Assembly: GCF_010093535.1 (NCBI RefSeq)
Contig: NW_022985209.1
Location: 124,001 to 188,000 of the forward strand
Length of the DNA: 64,000 bases
Reading direction: 5' to 3'
From: Lindgomyces ingoldianus
Taxonomy: Eukaryota > Ascomycota > Dothideomycetes > Pleosporales > Lindgomycetaceae
Under the pieces are notes generated by a model. It was given only the letters and a program-made list of their open reading frames with translations, was not told where the DNA came from and searched no databases. The position numbers and the translations under genes are program-made. This document shows, piece by piece, positions 48,461-58,500 of this stretch. Numbering within the stretch: the first letter of the stretch is position 1; each line of letters starts with the position of its first letter.

Positions 48461-48871
48461 TGTCAGATACGCGCACCTACTGTCAAGACAGGAGGAACGT
48501 TTGACGAAAGCTGCTACATAGTACGAGCAATAAGCTCGAACAGTATGTTGCTGCAAATTGCTGCATTTTGCAGCATTTTGCAGCATGTTGCAGCAAATTG
48601 CAGCATTTTACAGCATGTTGCAGCAAATTGCAGCAAATTGCAGCATGTTACAGCATTTTGCAGCAAATTGCAGCATGTTGCAAGCTGGTCGCGCATAGGG
48701 CTAGTGCGCGAGGGACTCGGATCGGCAGAACAAAAAGCCGAGCAACACGAGTAGAGCAGAAAAAGGATCGATAAATAAACACAATCAATACAATCAATGA
48801 ATCATCCCATACATCATATCCAAACCCATTATTCATCTCAGGAAGCCTAGAAACAGTGCTTCAATCTGACA
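48461..48871 (+). mobile_element. Solo LTR of family L1, copy 3 (411 bases, target duplication AGTGG)
   Basis: Begins TGTCAGAT, ends ATCTGACA, with AGTGG at 48456-48460 and 48872-48876. Its repeat array has 13 ten-base TTGCAGCA-type units (48548-48677) against five in the other copies, which accounts for the extra length. Not RIP-mutated, unlike surrounding Copia F. Confidence 0.92.
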
Positions 48872-49720
48872 AGTGGCATGTATTGTTTGTATAGTAATTA
48901 GTGTAGTGCTAGCTAAGGCGTAGGAGCAGGTAATGCTAGTATGTTTAGTATTATTAGCAGCATTATATTTAGTCTACTTCTATATAGAGCCTTATATAGT
49001 AATAGAAGTTATGTATAAAGCTTTTCTAGTATAATTACTTTTCTTTATACTATATTATATAGCTTTTAAGCTTAGGTACTTTTATTACTTAGCTATAGTG
49101 TAATTTTCTTATCTTTTAGCACTTATATAAGCTCTCTTTTAAACGCGCAGCTAAGTGCTAAAAAGTCTTATAGTATTTATTTTTTAAAATCTTTTATATA
49201 TAAACTTAGAAAGGTAGCGCCTTTTTAAGTTATTATATATAGATTAGTAATTATGTAACTTATATATAATTAAGTCTATAAGCTTATTAAAGCCTTTAAT
49301 ATGTTAATCTTATTATTTTAGTACTGTAGGCTAGTCTTGTTTTATAGTGTTACCTCTAATATCTTTATATTCTTTATAAGTTATTTATATAATAAAAATT
49401 ATTTCTTATTTTTTTTATTATTACACGGAGTTGTTAGTTACTAGTAAGATTTTATTATAATAGTATAGTTAATTGCTTTTCTAGTAGATTACGCAGGTAC
49501 TGCTGTTATCTAGCTGCTAGGTTGTGCAGCTTTAATAGCTTTAGTGTGCGTCTTACATTATCTTCTTCTTACTTTATACAGTAGCAGAGCTTGCTATATA
49601 TTGTAAAGAATTAATCTACTATCTCTAAGAATAAGTAATAAAATAAAGTACCTTATAAAGTATAAGTACTTTATTATTACTTTTACTAATTTACAGTTAA
49701 TTAAATTAACTACTAATTAG
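48872..49720 (-). other. 5' internal part of Copia F
   Basis: RIP-mutated sequence between the L1 insertion and the right LTR. By orientation this is the leader/gag start of F. No reading frame is recoverable by eye. Confidence 0.5.
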
Positions 49721-50001
49721 TGTTAAATAGGCTCTAATAGCTAGCTACTTATAGTATAAGCGCTTAAGTAGTAAAAGTAAGAGTAGTGTACAGTATGCAC
49801 AGCATATAAAGTAGGTAAAGTAAGAGCAACATGTTTCTAGTTCTATTGCTCTTATCTTTCCTTTATATAGAGAAAAAGAGGGCATATCTAGATGTTTGTG
49901 CACAGAGGTTTGCGCACAAGCATCATGTAACATAGATACGTGGTCCTGCTTGTGCGCGATCGCTTGTATCCAGGCCGTGACGCTGCTGCTGCGTACGGAC
50001 A
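49721..50001 (-). repeat. Right (5') LTR of Copia F
   Basis: 281 bases, TGTTAAATAGGCTC...GCGTACGGACA. Its outer (right) ~110 bases keep C and G lost from the left LTR. Confidence 0.9.
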
Positions 50002-50394
50002 TTAGTAGTTATTTAGCTTTAGTAGTAAGCATTTTACCTTAGCTACAGCTAAAGCGTGTTGTAAACTTTATACTAAAGTTTAAAAGTAGTTAAAAGTTAA
50101 GCATTAGTAGTTGTTTTTAATTCTAATAAGTTATTAGTAGTCTTTAGGTTTCTACTTTAGCGCACTCTTTATAACTTTTTAAAGGTAATTTTAATTATAA
50201 GAGATAAAAGGTTTTAAACTTAAAAGCTTTAGTTACTAAAAAGTTTCTTAGATTTTACCTATAATAACCAAATAATTTAATATAATAGTGTGTAAAAATT
50301 AAAACTTAAACTAAATTAAACACTTTTTAAAGTTAGACATTATTAAATAAATAATTAATATAATATTATTATTACGTTTTGCTAAAAGGTTAAC
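50002..50394 (-). repeat. Gypsy E-related 5' leader, right part of the split site
   Basis: Resumes with TTAGT and matches 61736-62095 of element E (TTAGTAGTCTTTAGGTTTCTACTTTAGCGCAC). It continues to the LTR at 50395. Confidence 0.8.
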
Positions 50395-50572
50395 TGTGAG
50401 AGGTATTAAGTAGGAAACACAGGTCACAGAGAGGGAATATAGAGTAGGGGGGTAACGAGAAAGAGTAAACCTTAGGGTTAGAGACAGAGGTACAGAGGCC
50501 AAGAAGCCTATATACCCTGTGCTAAGCCCTTAGGGTACTCAGGGGTTAGATAGCTGTGAAGTAACTGTGACA
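50395..50572 (-). repeat. LTR of the E-related Gypsy copy (178 bases)
   Basis: TGTGAGAGG...GTAACTGTGACA, placed relative to the leader as E's own 5' LTR is (62132-62421), but different in sequence and length. Contains CCTATATACC. A purine-rich minus-strand tract (AAGAAGAGGGGAGG) just beyond its right edge could instead mark it as the 3' LTR of another element. It is likely the 5' LTR of the degraded element whose pol is D. Confidence 0.55.
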
Positions 50573-52579
50573 TAGCCTCCCCTCTTCTTAGGGCATGTCC
50601 TAAGACCTAGAAAAGAATAGGTAGTGTTAAATTCTATGTACAAAACTAGTGTAACTAGCCTTATTAAAAACTTAGTAGAAAAAAAGAGTACGTAGTTAGC
50701 TACAAAGCTAGAAGGATTTAAATTAAACACTAGCTAAGTAGTAGAAGCTTATACTAGCTATAGGCGGACCTGCGGTGTTGACTGTACAGGTCACGTCTAG
50801 GCAGTACCTATCCCTAGTGACTAAACTCTAGAAAACCTTAGTAAGAAAAAACTATGTTAGAAGAAGTGCAACTAGGTGCTTTAGAATGCTATTACTAGTG
50901 TTGTCTGTACACAAAAAGCTTAGGGGAGTTGCTAGGAGCATTGCCATGCTAGTAGTTAGGTGCGAGCGTGAGTGACAGCTCCCTAAGCTGTACGCGTGTT
51001 TCCCTAGCTCTCTGGCATACCATATGAGGCTGAGAGCTACCGCATGGATAGCAGGACGCTAGGCGTACTCAGCTTGTACAGCACGTGCTTAGTAAGCGTA
51101 TGGACCTAGTGCGCAACAGAGCTAGACAGCCTTACAGTAGAAAGCCTAAATTTAACGCTAAGAGCTCTTTTAGCTAGAGGTTAATTATTAAAGAAGCTAA
51201 AGAAAATAGATAACAACATAAATGTTATAGGTAGGACAGGGTGCTAACTATGTCGGCTAGCGACATAATAGGTAGACACAGCAACCTAGTGTTGCAGCTC
51301 TGCACTGCTACTAAAAGGTGGCTAGACCTTGCAGCGACAGTGCTAGATACATGTAATTAAGGGACGTTAAGCTTAACTTCTAGCACAACTATATAAAGTA
51401 AAGATTAAGCGCTTTATTAGCAGAGCTTGCTCTGCTTATTATATTCGGGTTTGCAGAACGAAAAGTTTAGCAGAATCTCCTCTTTTAGACGCGCTAGTTA
51501 GTTATAATTTCTTTAGATAAACCCTAGTAACGCTATTTCTCTGTTACCTTGTGTATTTCTTACATTCTTTTTTAAAAAAAATGTATACCTAACATAAGTG
51601 TACTTTTATGTTAATTTGCACGCAGTTTGCTTTAGCATGCGTTGTGTAAAACATGTTTAAATTATAGTTAGTTACGTCTGTTCCACCTCTCCAGCTACAT
51701 CAGTGTGTTAGGGATTTGCATCAGCCACGCTTAGTTGCAGGCTGTGGTAGGTCGCGTGCTGCACGTGTTTATCCTACTGCAGTTAAATGTTGTTATTATG
51801 CGTCTATTACCTATCTAATACTACTTTGCTAAGCATTATGCTGCAACTATTCTTTAACCTAAACAACCTACCTTAATGCGCTAACTGTTACTGTCTACTT
51901 AATCCTGCAACTAATTAGTAGTTCTTCTAATAGAAGGTGTGTTGTGCTTCTTGTACTACTAAACCCTAGCCTGCTAGAAAACGCCTAGCAACCCCTACTG
52001 CTCTAGATCTCTTAGCTAATGCAAAGAGAAAATGTTACCTACTTACTAATATTATAAACGCAGCAAATATCCCTACAGTTATAGTTTAAAATAATTTCTA
52101 TTAAAATAGTGTTGCTTACTTTTGTTAAACACGCGCTGCTTATTCTTACTAAACACACTTTACCTAATCTTATTAACTAAACAGTGCTTCTTCTTATTAA
52201 CTACCTAACGCCTAGTCTTGTACTCCTACACCTCTATATAAATACAGCTAATGTAACACTGCTCTTGTTAAAGGCATTAATTAATTTAAAGATAGTGTTA
52301 AGTAGAAGGCAAACTATGCAAGTTATTAAGGCAATATGCAGGCGTGTACTGTACAGCATAAGGCCTTTAAGCCTATACTACTATTAAACCTAGGTCTAAC
52401 TCCTGCGCTTCTTTAAAATGCGTACTAGTTACATACATTAGAATAGACTTATTAATCTTATAGACTACACTTATCTAGTAATGTCTCTAGCATTCTAAGC
52501 GTTTCTTTTACTTCTTAGTTTTTTTTGTTATTGTAGGGAGATCTTTCTAGATAATTCCTAGTTGCCTTATTATAAGAAT
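50573..52579. other. Mixed-composition region left of the Helitron frame
   Basis: 50573-51460 is only partly RIP-mutated and includes AGCTTAGGGGAG (50918) and its near inverse CTCCCTAAGCT (50984) around a GC-rich core, plus a hairpin ATGTCG-GCTAG-CGACAT near 51253. No gene is recognised. From ~51,700 the plus strand may carry the N-terminal part of the Helitron protein, but no motif is secure. Confidence 0.4.
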
Positions 52580-55226
52580 TAGTAAACAGCAATACTATGC
52601 GTTTATTAGAGGATAAGCCTAGAATAGATGCTCTATTTAAAGCAGAATAAAAAGCATACAGCATGCTAGAAACACCTTATATTATGTAATTTACTGTAGA
52701 TAAATCTCTAAATAATCTAGCACTATTAAATAAAGATAAAAGTCTAATAGCAAAATTTTACTTAAAGCTTAGAAAAATAAATCTAGAGGAATGTAAAGTG
52801 TATAACTAAAAGTAGTTTAATTTAGATATTGCTTTACAGAAATGCGCTACATGTTAAAAAAATAGGCGTAACTACTTAGACAATCCTAATTAGGTGCCCT
52901 TATAGGGTGCTGTAAATAGGCTAGATTCTAGTCCTGTGCTATCTTATCTTCTAACACTAACTATAACTAAGGAACAACTTCTAGCTAGGGTGTAGATTAT
53001 AATAGAGCTAAGGCAGCACTAGGGTTAACAGTATAAGTATTAGGGGCATGTTTACTATTTTACTGTAAATACTGTAAAGGTCTTCTCTTACTTACTATTA
53101 TTTTTACATAATCTTAATGTTATTATCTTAAAGCCCTTAGCATCTAAAGGTAAAAATGTTAGTGCTATTAATTACTAATTTAGAAAGGACTATAAAGTAT
53201 AGTAAACTATTATATTATAGTAGCTTCTATTTTTTAAATCTAACTATCCTAGCTATTGCAACATTAAAATTAACTAAAAAGTACTTAATGCTTTGCCTTT
53301 TAATAACTATATTAATAATTAGCTCTCTACTATTTATGCAACTAAGAAAGAGTTGTTAGCTACTCTAGATAATGTTAATGCAAACCTAGTGTCTAATACC
53401 TGCGCTAATACTGTTTATAAGCATAATATTAATCTGCTGTCTAATTCTAGTACTACTGCTAGTGCAACTAATAACTGTTAACAAAGCGTTGTAGGTGCAC
53501 TTAGAATACTTAATTAGGGTGTAAGTAAATCCTACACTCCTTCTAGTGTACAACACCTATAGCTGCCCAGTACTAAGCGCTTAACAGTTAGCTCTAGCAT
53601 AGGTTATAGCGTTCTATTACATCCTATAGCTAGTATCTATCCTAACACCTTAAAATAAGGTAATGTAACTAGCTATTATAAAAGCTTAGTAATAGAAAAC
53701 CTAGAAATTAAAAAGTTAAAGAATCCTAATTACAGAATTATCTCTAACTTTACCTTAAACATTGCAGAATTTAAGACCTTATAATAGCATATTTAGAGAA
53801 TAACTAATTAGACATACCTTTTTATAGCCTCTATAAGACAGACTTCTCTGTTTAAATTTAAAAACTATAAGCTACTGCTAAGCCTAGCGTTTCTATCTTT
53901 ATTTCTATGTAGAGTAGTAGAGTTTGTTTAGCTGTGTTTATAAGAAATTAATTATCTATTCTATATCTAGCATTTTATTTACTATAAGGATGGACAGTTT
54001 GCACGCCACCTATAGTTCTATTTTACTGCATTTAACACCCTTCTCTGCTAAAAGTCTGCTACTAAGGCAGGTTTCTATGTTAAGAAATTTTTTAGTAACA
54101 AAGATATTATAGTTAAGTTAATATAGAAAAAGTTTAATTAGCTAAATAGTAGCTAGTGTTTAATTAATTCTATTATAAGGCTTATAGCTAACATTTATAG
54201 GACTTAATTCTATTAGGTATAAAAGAAAAAAGTGTTAAAAGCAATAGTTTATCTATTACCTGTCTATTACTTTTATATTATGTGTTTGCTAAAATTAACA
54301 AGGTGCGCTAACTACGCTGTTTAACTTTATTTATTATGTTCTTTGCTACAGATTAACATTAGCATAATCTATTATGCTTTATGCTAAGGTTCTTAGAGTA
54401 GGAGGCTGTAGACTTAAAGTAACATATTTACTTTACTTCTAATTTTGTCTAAGATAATCCTTATATTATAGTGTATTATTTTAATAAGTAATTTTAGCTT
54501 TTTAAAACCTATGTTTTAACTCCTAAGTTTAACATAACTAACTTTTAAAATTAGTATAAGTAGTAAGGCTAAAGTAGTACACATAATTATAGCCTATACT
54601 ACTATAAAGAAGTACAAAACTTAGATTTAAAGTTAGGCAATAATGCAACTAATTTTAATATTGCCTGCATAGCAGCATACTAGAGGTGTCATATATTAGC
54701 AATGCACCCAGAGCTGAATCCACAGCAGCTAGTAGATGAGAGTTCTGTGCTGTTACTACTAGCACTAGCTATGTTATTTAACTTTAAAGAGCTTTTAAGT
54801 GTCCTTACCTAGTGCTACATCTATTACTATTTAGCTAGTTATTGTCTTAAAAGGAATAAGAAAACTAATATAAAGGTTTACTAATTTAATGCACTCTAGC
54901 TCTTATAAATAAGTCTAGGTTTTAAGAAGCTAGTAAATAAGCAGTATAAAAGATTTACTACTAAGAGAAACTATATGCGCCTTAACACTTATTCACCTGT
55001 ACTTGCGCTTAGATGGCGCGCAAATACTAACATACAAGTGTGCACTAGCACTACTAGCGTTGTTAACTATATAGGCGTCTACGCTTTAAAGGGCAAGACA
55101 CAGACGCAGACTTTTAAGGATATAGCAGGGCAGATATTGCTGTATATTAAACCTAGCAACCTAATGCTCTCCTTTGTAGTAAGGCTTTTTAATAAGAGTA
55201 TTAGCTCTTATAATTGTAGTGCGCGG
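52580..55226 (+). pseudogene. Helitron Rep-helicase, N-terminal half (RIP-mutated)
   Basis: The plus strand reads the domain order of ascomycete Helitron proteins. A DUF6570-like region (~52,790-53,330; KINQKVLNALPFNN near 53,265) is followed by the Helitron-like N domain, including DGQFARHL near 53,990 and KFNITNF near 54,530. The HUH region reads STHNYSL (~54,575), where the second His appears to have become Tyr. The catalytic tyrosine pair is in NYIGVYALKG (Tyr codons 55068-55070 and 55080-55082). Family knowledge: this protein nicks and unwinds DNA for rolling-circle transposition. Many stops occur, though 54975-55226 stays open. Element E interrupts it at 55226. The reading frame resumes at 62422. 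Confidence 0.82.
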
Positions 55227-55516
55227 TGTAACGGCGCGGGCGAGACGATGGGTCCGAATGCGGTATGAATCCACTCAGAGGCATATGGGAGTGCGTGGGG
55301 ACTCAGAGACCTGGGAATACCAATGACACCTATAGGCCTTGTACGTAGGATATTAGAAAACTACTGAGCTAGCTACAGGGGCGAGGTGCGACTAAATACA
55401 TGAGGGAATAGGGGTAACTGCGGGGGACTAGGTCGAGTCATGGTCGGGGCCGATACGGGGACCCTTCGGATAGGATCTGAGCGACCTGAGATGGAACAAT
55501 TTGTAGAATTGTTACA
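55227..55516 (-). repeat. Left (3') LTR of Gypsy E
   Basis: TGTAACGGCGCGGGCGAGACG at the outer edge, GAATTGTTACA at the inner edge. 290 bases, equal to the right LTR. Confidence 0.92.
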
Positions 55517-55529
55517 CTACCCCCCCCTC

Positions 55530-58500
55530 TGTAGGCTGATAGTCCCTATCTGCAGTGTGTAGAAAATATTTAGAACTAATTTAGAACTAATTTAGATAGG
55601 ATATAACAAGTACAACTATCTTAACTAAAATTTCCTGTTACTAAGGAATAGACTAAAAACCTAATACTAATATAATGCCTTTGTTATAATGTTTTTATTT
55701 AGTAGTAACTAGCAGTGTAGTTGTTATTAATATAGTAAATTTATTATTTATAGTAATAAGTGTTTGCTTGTCTTACTTATATAGTCTAATTAATATTGTT
55801 AGTTTCTTTTTTAGCTATTATTTAAATCTCTACTTTGTAGGTATTTTTATGCACCTAACATCCTATAGCTTAGTCTGCTAACTAATTATAGTATTAAAGA
55901 AATTTACTATGCTGCTCTGCCCCCCTCCTAGAGCCTCTTTAAAGGCGTTTTAAGTTATCTGCTTTTAGGCTGCCTACGCCCTTACCTATAGCCTTTAGGT
56001 TAAGTTTTCTTATTAGTCCTTTAAATTAAAGAAATATAAATATTATGCTTTACATAATAAGAAATGCAACCTTATATAAATATAGTTTAATACTACTAGG
56101 GTATAGTTCACTAACGCGCGCGTAGGTCCCCTTATATTATAAGGAGGAATTTCTAGTCCTTTAAGGCTATCTTAAGCTATAGGCGGCAGCCTAAAACATA
56201 AAAAGTAAGGTAGATAAAAAGAGGGCCTTTAAGGCTGTTTTAAAGTCTGCTTAAAACCTAGTGTAGGTAGTGTAAGTTATAAAGAGTTAAAAAGCTAGTC
56301 TTTCTATAGCTAGTGTCTAGGTAGCCTTATTCTACTAAAACACTAAGCTGCTCTGTTAGGTTTTAGCTCTAGAGGTTCTAGTGTCTAACCTTTAAGCAGA
56401 CATTATAGCGCTCTTAGGCAGTTAAAAATAAGGCAGAGGGGGTTTAAAAGGGGTCTAGAGAGGAGGGAGAAGAGAAGGAAGAAAAGAAAGAAGGGCAGAG
56501 GAGAAGGAAGAGAAAAGTCTAGAGGTGTCTAACAGCTTACTGTTAGACCTCTTTAGCGCAATGTCTATAAAGTTGTAATACTATTATGTATAACTATAAA
56601 TTTACTTCTTACTTCTATACTTTATTATCTACTAAGTAATTTATGCCTTCTACACTAGCTTTAAAAGCCTTAATTTACTTACATAAAGCCTTTAAAGGTC
56701 CTAGCTAATTTAGATGCTTATTATAAAAAGCCTTTAGTTTATAGGAAGAACTTATAAAATTTAAAGCCTTATACTAGACTAAATTAGAGTTGTGTCTTAC
56801 TTATTTTACCTAGTACTTAAGCGTTTTCTAGTAGAGCTTGCTAGTAAGTATTTCCTTTACTTTCTACTTCTTTACTTTATTAATAGTAATTCTAGGGGGT
56901 TTTAGAGGTTCTTATTTTAGGAGCAGATCTTAAGGATCTTTACAGAGTATGTTTAGTGCAAAGATATTATATATTCTTAACTTTAAAGGTAGCTTTAAGT
57001 AGTATAAGTTTTTAACTTATTTAAGTACCTTAAAAAGGCCTTTTTATTATTTAGATAGTTTTTAGCTAGGTCTTTAAACAGCTAGGTTTTTAGTGTCTAG
57101 GTAGACTATGTTGCTAACCTCTTAGTTAACTAGCTAGTAGTAGCAGTTAACTATAGTTTATATTTAATTCTAGGCCTTTTTTATATAAGTCTTAGCTAAC
57201 TCCTAGGCTGCATACATGCGGGTTGCTAATGCTAAGGCATCCTTATAATTTAGCTTATCTGTGGCTGTAATAGGTTCTGTAGAATGTTTCTAGTTCTAGC
57301 TTTAACATAGTTTAGAGCTGTATAGGACTTAATATAAAGACATTTTAATTATTATATAGGGCAAGGTTATCTAAGCCTAATTAATTAGAGGTAGTAAAAA
57401 ACTCTAGTTATCTTAGTAAAAAGATATAAAAGGCCTTAGTTTTTAATTAATATACTTATTTATAATCTCTATTTAGCTATCTGTTTCTTTATAATAAGTA
57501 GTAAAAAGCTTAACTTTTATGCCTAAAATTTAACAGAATTTAGACTAGAAACTAGATATAAACTAAAGTCTCTAGTTAAAGATAATAGTTTTAAGTGTGT
57601 AGCTAAAATAGTACACTTATTAAATAAACAAAGTAGCTATTCTCTAGGCGTTAATTATTTTATAGTAGGGGATAGAAATAGCTTGTTTAGATAGGTAATT
57701 AATTATAACTATAATCTAATTATATCTAGACTTGTCTTTAGAGAACTTCTTAAAGTTAATGCACAGGTGCTGCATTAGTTAAGCAGGAATTAGCAGGGGG
57801 TAGATAAAGCCTAGGGTTTAGGTTTATTTTAGATAAGCCTTATAACAGAGGAGGCAATTCTATATGTATTATTTACAAGTAGCCTTTATACCTTTCTAGT
57901 AGTACTTTTAGGCTAGTAACTAATAAGTCTTAGTAGCACTTAAGTGTGCTAAGGATACTTAGTTATAGACTTTTTAAATAAGTTAGGTACACAGCAATAA
58001 GTCTGCTAGCACATATAAGTAGTTAGCATAAAGGAGTAGTCTGTTTCCTATTTAATAATAGTAGGGTAGAAGTTCTTGCTTTTACATAAAAAAGGCTTAA
58101 TTTTTTTAAAGTAATATGTTAATTAATTCTAAAGAATTTAAAGACATAACCTAGTCTAGTCCTTTTATAATGTTTAGTGTAGCTGCTTAAGTTGTTGTTT
58201 AAGCAATATAGTACTAGGCTAGTTTAAAGTTAATTTAGGGGTGCAGTTAGTGCAGTCCTAGTAGAACCCTTAACCTATTATTAGTTTAAGCTGCTTTTAA
58301 ATTCTCTACATCTTATTTATAATAACTAAGAATGTCTGCTCTAGTGTTGTTCTTACTAGGGGTGTACTTAATTTAGAAGTAATACTAAGCTAACTTTTTA
58401 GCTTAATAGACCTAATAAGCATTTAGCACCTTTATTATTATAAAGTACTCTAATAAATAATAATTAGTATATACTAAGGTGCTTATTACTATAGATGTAA

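Larger units (their letters stand above)
34259..50001 (-). mobile_element. Ty1/Copia element F, complete ends, with nested insertions
   Basis: Flanked by TTAGT at 34254-34258 and 50002-50006. LTRs of 281 bases at both ends. The flanks rejoin into sequence matching the uninterrupted paralogue in element E (around 61735). Minus-strand pol shows Copia integrase-linker sequence (AVKALNNTASLHSLVPTLL, near 46178-46285). Insertions inside: Gypsy C (35547-43212), an L4 element (43926-44362) and an L1 solo LTR (48461-48871). Without these it is ~7.2 kb. RIP-mutated except its outer LTR edges. Confidence 0.85.
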
